Positions 1 through 6,918 of a stretch of DNA of 30,312 nt are shown piece by piece. The notes under the pieces are model-generated. The model saw only the letters and a list, made by a program, of their open reading frames with translations, searched no databases and was not told the origin of the DNA. Position 1 is the first letter of the stretch, and each line of letters begins with the position of its first letter. The stretch spans positions 29,867 through 60,178 of the forward strand of contig DCZN01000120.1 of the NCBI GenBank assembly GCA_002331625.1. Direction: 5' to 3'. This stretch comes from Nitrospira sp. UBA2083 (GTDB lineage: Bacteria; Nitrospirota; Nitrospiria; Nitrospirales; Nitrospiraceae). Made by a program: the position numbers and the translations under genes.

Positions 1-1
1 T

Positions 2-712
2 CCCGCTCAACCCCCACCATTGGCGATGGAGAGACCGGTGCCAGCACCGCCCATGCCGCTTTCACCTGTGGCCGCTCCCGCACCTCCTTCACAACCAAGC
101 CATCCCCAGAACAATACGCCCACGCCTGCGACCATCGCTCACTCGCCCTCCTCGGAGGTTTCGTTGGACGAAGTCCGTTCTCCCCGAGAGATGCCCCCGG
201 ACAAGCCGTCAATTGGCCAGAGCCTGGGCCAGGTCATCGAACCTGTACCTGACCAGGACCCGCTCCACCTGATCCGGAAGGTCTGTCTTCGCTTCCACTC
301 CGTGGTCCGCCAGCTCCGCCTTCGCAAAGACTATCGTCCCACCATCGAAGTCGATGACGACTACGACTTGCAAGACCTGTTGTGCGCGTTGCTCAAGGTC
401 GAGTTCGATGAGGTGGCGACGGATGAATGGACCCCACCCTATACGGGAGGCGCCTCACGGACCACGCTCTTAGTGAATAAGGATCAGATCGCCATCGTTG
501 CCAAGAAAACCAGGCCTGGACTGACGACGAAAGAACTGACCGATCAAGTGACCGCGGACTCAGCCTACTATCGAGCGCAAGGACGGTGTTCTACCTTATT
601 TTGCTTCATGTACGATCCGGAAGGCCGTATCGGAAGCCCGAAGCGGCTCGAAACCACCTTAACCAGCGTCAGCGAGCACTGCCGGGTCGAAGTGCTTGTT
701 GCGCCAAAGTGA
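2..712 (+). CDS. DpnII/MboI-like PD-(D/E)XK domain protein, catalytically degenerate (5' partial)
   Basis: The frame is open to the left edge, so the gene probably starts upstream; the first possible starts inside are TTG at 20 and ATG at 26. Counting from the TTG, residues 1-80 are Pro/Ala/Ser-rich and probably disordered. Residues 85-230 resemble the REase_DpnII-MboI type PD-(D/E)XK domain as I remember it: YDLQDLL, EWTPPYTGGASR, KKTRPGL, FCFMYDPEGRIGSP. In active members the SR motif is followed by a hydrophobic residue and a catalytic Asp, and the next strand carries Glu-x-Lys. Here these positions are Thr149 and Val160-Ala-Lys162, so both acidic metal ligands are missing while Lys162 remains. 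It is therefore probably not a nuclease; a binding or sensing role is a guess. It is followed 4 bp later by the RAM-domain gene. The domain call is fairly sure, the function unknown. Confidence 0.72.
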   Translation, partial: PAQPPPLAMERPVPAPPMPLSPVAAPAPPSQPSHPQNNTPTPATIAHSPSSEVSLDEVRSPREMPPDKPSIGQSLGQVIEPVPDQDPLHLIRKVCLRFHSVVRQLRLRKDYRPTIEVDDDYDLQDLLCALLKVEFDEVATDEWTPPYTGGASRTTLLVNKDQIAIVAKKTRPGLTTKELTDQVTADSAYYRAQGRCSTLFCFMYDPEGRIGSPKRLETTLTSVSEHCRVEVLVAPK

Positions 713-716
713 GACT

Positions 717-1133
717 ATGGCCAAACCACACTTAAAATCTATCCCGTCCGCCACACCACCATCGAAGGCGTCAAAGGCCAAGCCCGTGTTGACAGGCCCC
801 AGTGACTTTGCTATAAAGCAACCCGCTTCTGGGGCAGTCCCTTATACGATCCACGGTCCGGCTCCAGGCGATCACAGTATGTCAGATCGTGCGTACGTCC
901 TGATCAATGTGTTACCAGGACAAACGTCTGCGGTCGTCAAAGCACTCGGTGAAATTAAAGAGATCAAGACCATCGATCCCTGTTGGGGCAAACCGGATAT
1001 CATTGCGATCGCCGATATAGCAGACCAAGATGCCTTGACTCAGCTCGTGTTGAGTCGGATTCATGGGATAGAAGGAGTGACGCAGACTGATACTCACCTC
1101 GTCTACCGTCTGAAGGAGGCCAGAACAAAATGA
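717..1133 (+). CDS. Stand-alone Lrp/AsnC ligand-binding (RAM) domain protein
   Basis: The 138-aa product has about 54 N-terminal residues rich in Pro, Ser and Lys that are probably disordered. Residues from about 57 match the Lrp/AsnC ligand-binding domain (RAM, betaalphabetabetaalphabeta): AYVLINVLPGQ, a CWGKPDIIAIADI strand pair and a C-terminal GVTQTDTHLVYRL strand. There is no helix-turn-helix, so it does not bind DNA the way Lrp does; stand-alone RAM proteins usually oligomerise and bind small effectors such as amino acids. ATG 717 lies 4 bp after the upstream stop with only a weak ribosome site; the in-frame ATG at 879 would give just the RAM domain (84 aa) and cannot be excluded. Its stop overlaps the next start as ATGA, which suggests translational coupling. 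Confidence 0.8.
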   Translation: MAKPHLKSIPSATPPSKASKAKPVLTGPSDFAIKQPASGAVPYTIHGPAPGDHSMSDRAYVLINVLPGQTSAVVKALGEIKEIKTIDPCWGKPDIIAIADIADQDALTQLVLSRIHGIEGVTQTDTHLVYRLKEARTK

Positions 1134-1615
1134 TCCGAAAGGACTGTCTCGCCATCGTCGCCCTCACCGTTTTTGTGGTTGGATGTGCCGGTGCTCAGCA
1201 CCCTGTTGAGCCGGATGTCGTCGATGTCACGTTACCCGTTCCTGCAGATCGGGTGAAAGCCGCTGTGACGAAGGTGCTTGCAGAAGATGATTACTGCTGT
1301 GTGGACTGGAAGGATGGGGCTCAGCTTCAGACAGGCTACAGGGGTGAACAGCCAAGTGTCTGGGATTGGCTCGTCAGAGGACGGTACGGGGTCGTCAGGA
1401 GCCGTGCAGAAGCGTCCGTGACACCGGAAACAGGTCAGAGTTCCCGTCTCAGGTTGCAAGTTTCGTCGGAGGGCAAGCAAACGTTCTTTGATAGCTGGGG
1501 TCCCACAGCCCCCCAAGTCCCTCAGAGTGCACAAAACAAACTGCGCTTAATCAAGAATGAGTTGAAGATCGTCCAGACGACCTACACGACTGAGACGTTT
1601 TACGGCTCGAAATAG
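1130..1615 (+). CDS. Small lipoprotein of unknown function
   Basis: The 161-aa product has a lipoprotein signal peptide: positively charged MIRK, a hydrophobic stretch, and lipobox VVGC with the acylated Cys at residue 19. The mature part has a pattern of alternating beta strands and helices (strand VDVTLPVP, helix around ADRVKAAVTKVL, strand LQTGYRG, later strands SRLRLQVSSEG), which recalls the compact folds of BamC or DUF-type envelope lipoproteins, but I cannot name a family. The start ATG overlaps the stop of the RAM-domain gene by 4 nt, so it is probably the last gene of a three-gene operon. It ends 139 bp before the end of the converging response-regulator gene. Confidence 0.75.
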   Translation: MIRKDCLAIVALTVFVVGCAGAQHPVEPDVVDVTLPVPADRVKAAVTKVLAEDDYCCVDWKDGAQLQTGYRGEQPSVWDWLVRGRYGVVRSRAEASVTPETGQSSRLRLQVSSEGKQTFFDSWGPTAPQVPQSAQNKLRLIKNELKIVQTTYTTETFYGSK

Positions 1616-1642
1616 GAAGTAGTCGCGCTAGGCTGGGTATCG

Positions 1643-1670
1643 GAAACCACGGTCGCAAGGCCGTGGTTTC
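1643..1670. terminator. Perfect 10-bp hairpin between converging genes
   Basis: GAAACCACGG (1643-1652) and CCGTGGTTTC (1661-1670) pair perfectly around the 8-nt loop TCGCAAGG. It lies 28 bp after the lipoprotein stop and about 85 bp beyond the response-regulator stop on the other strand. No T-tract follows on either strand, so it is not a classical intrinsic terminator. It could be a bidirectional stem that protects or ends both transcripts. Confidence 0.4.
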
Positions 1671-1753
1671 AAGCTTCCAGGTTCTCTACACCAACCGATT
1701 GACGGCCCTACGGCAAGTACCTTGCTCTCCCACATCCAGGCAGCCTCGTTGCG

Positions 1754-3166
1754 TTACACAGGTTCCTTCTCTGCTCCCTCCACTTCTTCCCCAAGATCCA
1801 GGCCGAAGCGCTCGGCCATACGATAGAGTGTTCGTCGATCAATCCCAAGGATCTTCGCCGCTTTCACTTTATTCCCTTTCGTTTCCTTGAGCACGCGAAT
1901 CAGATGACGCTTCTCCACTTCTTCGAGCGTCAAATACACATCATCAAGTTGATCAGCTTGCAAAAGTTTGGCATCTGCTTCAGCCGTCGCACTCTGGCGA
2001 ATCACGTCGGGTAAATCTTCCGGCGTCAGGAGGGGGCCGTGGCTTAACGACACGGCCCGTTCAATCGCATTTTCAAGCTCTCGCACATTACCGGGCCACC
2101 GATATTGGGCCAAGAGTGCCATCGTTTCCGGCAAGACGCCCCTGACCGCATGGTTTGTGCCGACTGCACACTTTTGCAAGAAGTGATGCACGAGCATCGG
2201 AATATCTTCTCGCCGCTCCGCCAATGACGGCAACGTAATTGGAACGACTTTCAGCCGATAGAACAGGTCATCTCGAAACTTTCCTTCTTTCACCAGCTGC
2301 TCCAGATCTCGATTCGTCGCGGCAATGACCCGGACATCGACTCTCGTAGATGTCGTGCTCCCCACACGACGGACTTCCTGATCCTGCATCACCCGCAACA
2401 GCTTGACTTGTAACGCCTGTCCGAGTTCGCCGATCTCGTCAAGAAATAGTGTCCCACCGTTGGCCGACTCAAAGAGCCCGACCTTGGACCCCACGGCACC
2501 GGTGAAGGCCCCCTTCTCATATCCGAACATTTCCGATTCCAGCAGCGTGTCGGGCAACGCGCCACAGTTGACAGGGATAAACGGCTTGTCCCGGCGGGAG
2601 CCGTTCGCATGAATGGCCCGAGCAATGAGTTCCTTACCCGTTCCGCTTTCCCCCTGGAGCAGCACCGTGCTCTTGCTCTCGGCCACGCGCGCGACCAACT
2701 TATACACCTCCAACATCGCCGTGCTGCTGCCGACCAACGGGGACCACTCACCCTTGCTCTTCAATTCTTCCCGGAACCGCGCATTTTCTTGGAGCAATCG
2801 GCAGTGATCCAGTCCCCGTTTGACCACCAGCTTGATGTCCTCCTTTTTGAACGGCTTGGCCAGGTAATCGTAGGCGCCCTGCTTGATCGCTTCGATCGCG
2901 CCTTCCAGCGAACCGAACGCCGTGAGCACCACCACGGCGGTATTCGGACTTGTTCGTTTGAACTCCCGCAGCACCGTCAGCCCATCGACCGCGCCCATGC
3001 GGATATCCGTCAGCACCAAATCGACTCGTCCCTGGCGTCCGCGCGCGATGACCTCTTCGCCGCTCGCAAAAGCCTCGACGTCGTACCCTTCCTTCCTCAG
3101 TGCCTCCGCCAACAACTCCCGAGCTACCGCATCATCGTCGGCCACCAGAATTGTCGCTGGTTGCAT
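1754..3166 (-). CDS. NtrC-family sigma-54-dependent response regulator
   Basis: The 470-aa product has the full three-domain layout. Receiver, residues 4-118: acidic D10-D11-D12, phospho-acceptor Asp54, Thr82 and Lys104. Sigma-54 AAA+ domain, about 142-375: Walker A GESGTGKE (172-179), the GAFTGA loop that contacts sigma-54 (219-224), Walker B FLDEI (241-245) and the WPGNVRELENAIER segment. The C-terminus has a Fis-type helix-turn-helix (about 425-462, KAAKILGIDRRTLYR). An intact GAFTGA loop indicates a true activator of sigma-54 promoters. The ATG overlaps the kinase stop by one base (TAATG) and is preceded by AGGAGG inside the kinase gene, so the pair is translationally coupled. Targets are unknown; it resembles ZraR/AtoC-type regulators. 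No matching sigma-54 promoter was identified by eye in the window. Confidence 0.95.
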   Translation of the reverse strand: MQPATILVADDDAVARELLAEALRKEGYDVEAFASGEEVIARGRQGRVDLVLTDIRMGAVDGLTVLREFKRTSPNTAVVVLTAFGSLEGAIEAIKQGAYDYLAKPFKKEDIKLVVKRGLDHCRLLQENARFREELKSKGEWSPLVGSSTAMLEVYKLVARVAESKSTVLLQGESGTGKELIARAIHANGSRRDKPFIPVNCGALPDTLLESEMFGYEKGAFTGAVGSKVGLFESANGGTLFLDEIGELGQALQVKLLRVMQDQEVRRVGSTTSTRVDVRVIAATNRDLEQLVKEGKFRDDLFYRLKVVPITLPSLAERREDIPMLVHHFLQKCAVGTNHAVRGVLPETMALLAQYRWPGNVRELENAIERAVSLSHGPLLTPEDLPDVIRQSATAEADAKLLQADQLDDVYLTLEEVEKRHLIRVLKETKGNKVKAAKILGIDRRTLYRMAERFGLDLGEEVEGAEKEPV

Positions 3167-4338
3167 TACGCCTCCTGTTTCGTAGGAATAGGCTCCCGCC
3201 GCAGTGCCGGTAACGTCATGGTTACAGTCGTGCCCTCCCCGATCGCACTCGTCAACGTGAGGCTCCCGCCATGTGCCATCACTGATTCACGGCTCAAGAA
3301 TAGCCCCAAGCCGGTCCCCTTGCCAACCGCCTTCGTCGTAAAAAACGGTTCAAAGGCTTTCTGAACGTCGTCCTCCGGCATCCCACATCCTGAGTCCTGA
3401 ACGTCGATCGTAATCAATAGGGCTGACATGTCGTCAGCGGCCAACCGACCGCGGTCCAGTTCAGCCGGCGACGCCTCACGACTTCCAGCCACAACGGTGA
3501 CCTTTCCCTCTGCAGGGGTGGCGGCCAGCGAATTCGCCAGGACATTCACCAAGACTTGATGGATTTTTTCCTTGTCCGCCCACACCAGGGGAAGGTCCTT
3601 GGGTATCTCGACCGTCAGGGTGATCCCTTTTTCATGGAACGCCGGTTCCATCAGGACCGCCGACGGGCTGACGATTCCCTCCACCGGCAGCCACTGCGGT
3701 TTAGGCTGGCGCGGCCGGGTCGAAGACAACAAGTCCTGAATGATGCGAACGACTCGTGTGAGCTGGTCATCGATGACGGCGATTCGCTTCTTCATCTCCG
3801 GGGTCACACCCGGCTCCTCCGCCAATGCCTGGACATGCCAGGCGATTGAGTGCAGCGGCGTCCCCACCTCATGCGCCACGGATGCCACAAGCTGTCCCAC
3901 CGCCGCCAACCGTTCCGATCGATTCAGCTGATCTTTTGCCTGAACCAGTTGCGTGTTGGCCTTGAGGAGGTTCTCCGTTTCCTTGGCCAGCGCCACTCTC
4001 GCTGCCTCTTCCCGCGCCTTCCGCTCTTCCCAACTCACCCCTAGGTACGCCACGAGCAGCAAGACACCGACGACGACGCTCCGATTGATGACCGCGGCCT
4101 GAAATCGTCCAGGCTTGGTCGGTTGCAACAGGCCCGAATACGTTGCGATCACACAGGCCAGCACCGTCACCAACATGATGCTTCGATTCCGAAAGGTGGC
4201 GACCAGCAAAATCGGCAACACATAGCCATATGCGCCAACGACGTTGACGGGAGCAAATTGCTCGGCGATCAAGATGAAGAGAAAGCAGGCCGCCGCGGTG
4301 GCCAGTACGAGGCGGTCTCGATGCGTCATGACAGTCAT
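3166..4338 (-). CDS. Membrane sensor histidine kinase, partner of the sigma-54 regulator
   Basis: The 390-aa product starts with hydrophobic segments over residues 9-100 (about four membrane spans, no large periplasmic sensor loop), then a coiled linker (104-140). HisKA domain: VASVAHEVGTPL with phospho-accepting His156. The HATPase domain has an N box around QVLVNVLANS (261-270), G1 DSGCGM (315-320), F box FEPFF (329-333) and G2 GKGTGLGL (339-346), so it should be an active kinase. The short sensor part suggests it senses a membrane or intramembrane signal, or acts with a partner. ATG 4338 is used here; ATG 4329 is an in-frame alternative. It lies 85 bp after malQ and overlaps the regulator by one base. 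Confidence 0.93.
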   Translation of the reverse strand: MTVMTHRDRLVLATAAACFLFILIAEQFAPVNVVGAYGYVLPILLVATFRNRSIMLVTVLACVIATYSGLLQPTKPGRFQAAVINRSVVVGVLLLVAYLGVSWEERKAREEAARVALAKETENLLKANTQLVQAKDQLNRSERLAAVGQLVASVAHEVGTPLHSIAWHVQALAEEPGVTPEMKKRIAVIDDQLTRVVRIIQDLLSSTRPRQPKPQWLPVEGIVSPSAVLMEPAFHEKGITLTVEIPKDLPLVWADKEKIHQVLVNVLANSLAATPAEGKVTVVAGSREASPAELDRGRLAADDMSALLITIDVQDSGCGMPEDDVQKAFEPFFTTKAVGKGTGLGLFLSRESVMAHGGSLTLTSAIGEGTTVTMTLPALRREPIPTKQEA

Positions 4339-4393
4339 CGACTCACTCCGCCTGTCCGAGAATCAGAGCCTCTGAATTGAGAGCATCGATACC

Positions 4394-4427
4394 GTAAGGA
4401 TTCCTTCACGAAGTACGTAGTACTTAC
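4394..4427 (-). promoter_or_regulatory. Palindrome pair at the malQ end / kinase leader
   Basis: Two perfect small palindromes sit in the gap between malQ and the kinase gene: AAGGATTCCTT (4396-4406), and AAGTAC-GTA-GTACTT (4411-4425), which covers the malQ stop codon. They are framed by GTAAG and CTTAC (4394-4398 and 4423-4427). They could form a weak terminator or processing stem after malQ, or an operator for the kinase-regulator pair. No T-tract follows on the minus strand. Confidence 0.3.
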
Positions 4428-6676
4428 ACAAGCGGGCGGGTCAAACGCAACAGCGCCGCAAGCCGTTCCCATCGGGAGTCTTGGACCAGGTCCTCCACCG
4501 GCAGAGTCAACTTCCGGCACCAATTCGGGTGCTGAGCCACCGTCCCCGGGAGATTGGTCTGCATCCGAGTTCCAATTCCATCTTCGAGATTCGCCAACAC
4601 GATCCAGGCGGGAGTACGGGCGAGATACTGATGAATGCTCTCCACCAACTCGGTCGTCATCGTCGGCACCTGCGCGGGATCGTCAGACATCCCCGAAGGC
4701 AGAAGCCCCTCCGATTTCAGTGCCGCGAGGATCCCAGTCTTCTCTCGATGCCGCTCCGCCCACATGGCGTTCCGCGCCTCCTCGGAAGGACAGAGGCCGA
4801 GTGCGGACCGAGTTTCGATATCCACTCCCTCCCAATATCCACTGAGGGTCGGAAGATCATGCGTGGTGACAACGGCAAGCGCTTGAGCCGGATAGTGAGC
4901 CGGAGCCTTCCACCCTCCCCAATGCTCTCGTTCAAAATAAAAAACCCGATACGACAAGACCCCTGCTGGTCCAAGCCGGTCCCGCACCCAATCAGGAACC
5001 GTGCCCAGATCTTCCCCGATCACGATTGCTTTGGCCCGTACGCTCTCCAAGGCCAAGATCGCCAGCAGTTCGTCATCCCGATAATGCACATAGGTTCCCT
5101 TGGCAGGCGGGAGCCCACGAGGAATCCAAAATAAGCGAAATAACGCCATGACATGATCGATCCGGATCGCGCCCCCGTAGCGCAGATTATTGCGAAGCAG
5201 TTGGATAACGTATTGATAGCCGCTCACGCGCAGACGTAGTGGGTCGAGCGGCGAAAACCCCCAATTCTGCCCTTCAGGGGCAAAGGCATCGGGTGGTGCG
5301 CCGCAGTCAGCCTTGAAGGCCAGCACTTCTTGGTTCAACCATCCATCGGCACCATAGCGATCGCTACCCAACGCAAAGTCATGGTACAAGCCGATCGGCA
5401 TCCCCGTCTCATGCGTCTTCTTGACGACCGCCAGCAGCTGCTCCGCGGCCAACCATTGCAGATACTGAAAGAATCGTATCCGTTGCATCTTCCGACATCG
5501 AAACTCCGCAACCGCCTCCGACGTCAGAGTTCGATAGGCCGCCGGCCAGTCCTCCCAAACCACGGAATCCTGTTGGGTAGATTGCCGCTCCTCTTCCAGA
5601 GCCTGAAAGACCGCATAGTGGATGAGGGATTGCCCTTCTCGCTCTGTATACTGGGAAAAACTTCTCCCCCGATCTGTGGTTGGGGTCAGTTCCGGTTCGG
5701 CACCATCAAAATTGTCCCGCAGAAACGTTTGGTAACACAGCTCAAGCACCTCGCGCTTCACCGACTGCACGGCATCATAATCTACCAGCTCGCATCGACG
5801 AGCTGCGTCGATGCGGGTACGAACGGAAGGATCAGCCAACCGGCTTTGTACCTCCGGGCCGGTCCAACACTCTGGAACCTGTGTGATATCGATATACAAG
5901 TCGTTCAAAAACAGGCGGCTGGTTGGTGAATAGGGACTGATGTGATAGGGCTTGGTATTCTTCAGGGCATGGAGTGGGTTCAGCCCGATCACGGCTGCGC
6001 CCAACCGTGTTCCCGCCCAGTCGACCACGGCACCCAGGTCTCGAAAATCGCCGACCCCCCAATTGTGATGACTCCGCAAGGAATAGAGCTGTAGGGCCAC
6101 ACCCCACCATCGAACACCCTGCTGCAGTTGGTCAGGAATATAGCAGCGTTCCGGTGCAACGATGAGGCGGGACGTCACTTCCGTGCTCGTGCGCCCTCCC
6201 TTGGCGTGGGCTATCATCGAGTAATAGCCAAGCGGGAGATCCGATGGAAATGCCACTGCGACACGCACAAATCGGCAGCCCTGAATCGTGCGAGTCTCCT
6301 CGACGCTAAGGCCAGGCCCATCCGCTCGATCACAGTACGGTTCTCCGTGCTCCGTCGTGAGTGACCACCGCACCTGAAGCACTGACTCATCAGAACCTTC
6401 ACAGGGCACATACAGCCACCAGTTCCCAGCTGGACGTCCCAATCGCAACACATGGACCGGTTCGCAACCTCGGAGCCACCATCGGTTGTCCCAGGCTTCG
6501 ATCTCCGCGATCAGGTCGTCGCGACTCGCAACCCGCAGATTCATCGCGCCAAGGATCGCCCGCCGCGTTTCATCCGTCGTCACATGGTGTGTGCCGGCGA
6601 TATCGTAGTAATCGGCCACAATGCCCGCTCGATCAGCCAACATGCGCAAGAGGTCGCTTTCAGACTGATCGTGCAT
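4424..6676 (-). CDS. malQ: 4-alpha-glucanotransferase (amylomaltase, GH77)
   Basis: This cytoplasmic enzyme of maltodextrin and glycogen metabolism transfers alpha-1,4-glucan segments between chains and releases glucose. At 750 aa it is slightly longer than E. coli MalQ (694 aa) and carries the N-terminal beta-rich domain of that branch (about 60-175). GH77 landmarks are present: SLRSHHNWGVGD (199-210), NPLHALKN, SPYSPTSR (248-254), the nucleophile Asp507 in RIDHVM, acid/base Glu555 in GEDLGTVP, Asp607 in THDLPTLSGYW, and the C-terminal NLPGT/HPNW block. The ATG at 6676 has no clear Shine-Dalgarno. An inverted-repeat element begins 19 bp upstream, so the promoter must lie in or beyond it. The kinase gene follows after 85 bp; a shared transcript is possible. 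Confidence 0.96.
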   Translation of the reverse strand: MHDQSESDLLRMLADRAGIVADYYDIAGTHHVTTDETRRAILGAMNLRVASRDDLIAEIEAWDNRWWLRGCEPVHVLRLGRPAGNWWLYVPCEGSDESVLQVRWSLTTEHGEPYCDRADGPGLSVEETRTIQGCRFVRVAVAFPSDLPLGYYSMIAHAKGGRTSTEVTSRLIVAPERCYIPDQLQQGVRWWGVALQLYSLRSHHNWGVGDFRDLGAVVDWAGTRLGAAVIGLNPLHALKNTKPYHISPYSPTSRLFLNDLYIDITQVPECWTGPEVQSRLADPSVRTRIDAARRCELVDYDAVQSVKREVLELCYQTFLRDNFDGAEPELTPTTDRGRSFSQYTEREGQSLIHYAVFQALEEERQSTQQDSVVWEDWPAAYRTLTSEAVAEFRCRKMQRIRFFQYLQWLAAEQLLAVVKKTHETGMPIGLYHDFALGSDRYGADGWLNQEVLAFKADCGAPPDAFAPEGQNWGFSPLDPLRLRVSGYQYVIQLLRNNLRYGGAIRIDHVMALFRLFWIPRGLPPAKGTYVHYRDDELLAILALESVRAKAIVIGEDLGTVPDWVRDRLGPAGVLSYRVFYFEREHWGGWKAPAHYPAQALAVVTTHDLPTLSGYWEGVDIETRSALGLCPSEEARNAMWAERHREKTGILAALKSEGLLPSGMSDDPAQVPTMTTELVESIHQYLARTPAWIVLANLEDGIGTRMQTNLPGTVAQHPNWCRKLTLPVEDLVQDSRWERLAALLRLTRPLV

Positions 6677-6695
6677 ATCAGTTGACCGGCAATAA

Positions 6696-6863
6696 CAGGA
6701 TGTTCAAGGAGGTCTTCATTCCACACCCACCCACCCCATCGCGCCTGAACGCGACTTTCTCCGAGCAAGGCCGCAGTGAGTGAAGAGGCGAAGCGTACCT
6801 TCCCTGTACGTTGAGCCTCTGCGCGATACGAGAACGAAGCAGGCGGCCTTTTTCAACATCCTG
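6696..6863. repeat. 168-bp nested inverted-repeat (MITE/REP-like) element
   Basis: Ends are perfect 9-bp inverted repeats, CAGGATGTT (6696-6704) and AACATCCTG (6855-6863), continuing imperfectly inward to about 17 bp with three mismatches. Inside are further nested arms: AAGGCCGC (6767-6774) with GCGGCCTT (6843-6850), AGAGGC (6784-6789) with GCCTCT (6815-6820), and CGTAC (6794-6798) with GTACG (6806-6810). Such a layered structure with terminal repeats and no credible gene is typical of a non-autonomous mobile or structured repeat. I believe similar sequence recurs in Nitrospira genomes, but that is memory, not shown here. No second copy is in this window and no target duplication is obvious. 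It occupies most of the gap between the type I secretion operon end and malQ, and may serve as terminator or leader there. Confidence 0.6.
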
Positions 6864-6918
6864 TGAGTGTGAGTGAAGGGTCAGATCAAGTCAAGGCAAT
6901 GGTCATTTCATGGAGCCC

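Noticed and set aside
2609..3364. Open plus-strand frame of 251 codons
   Set aside because: It lies antisense to the response-regulator and kinase genes, whose motifs are unmistakable; composition and lack of a ribosome site mark it as a shadow.
6580..6768. Minus-strand frame of 62 codons overlapping the malQ start and the repeat element
   Set aside because: It is out of frame with malQ, ends inside malQ and is built mainly from the inverted-repeat element.
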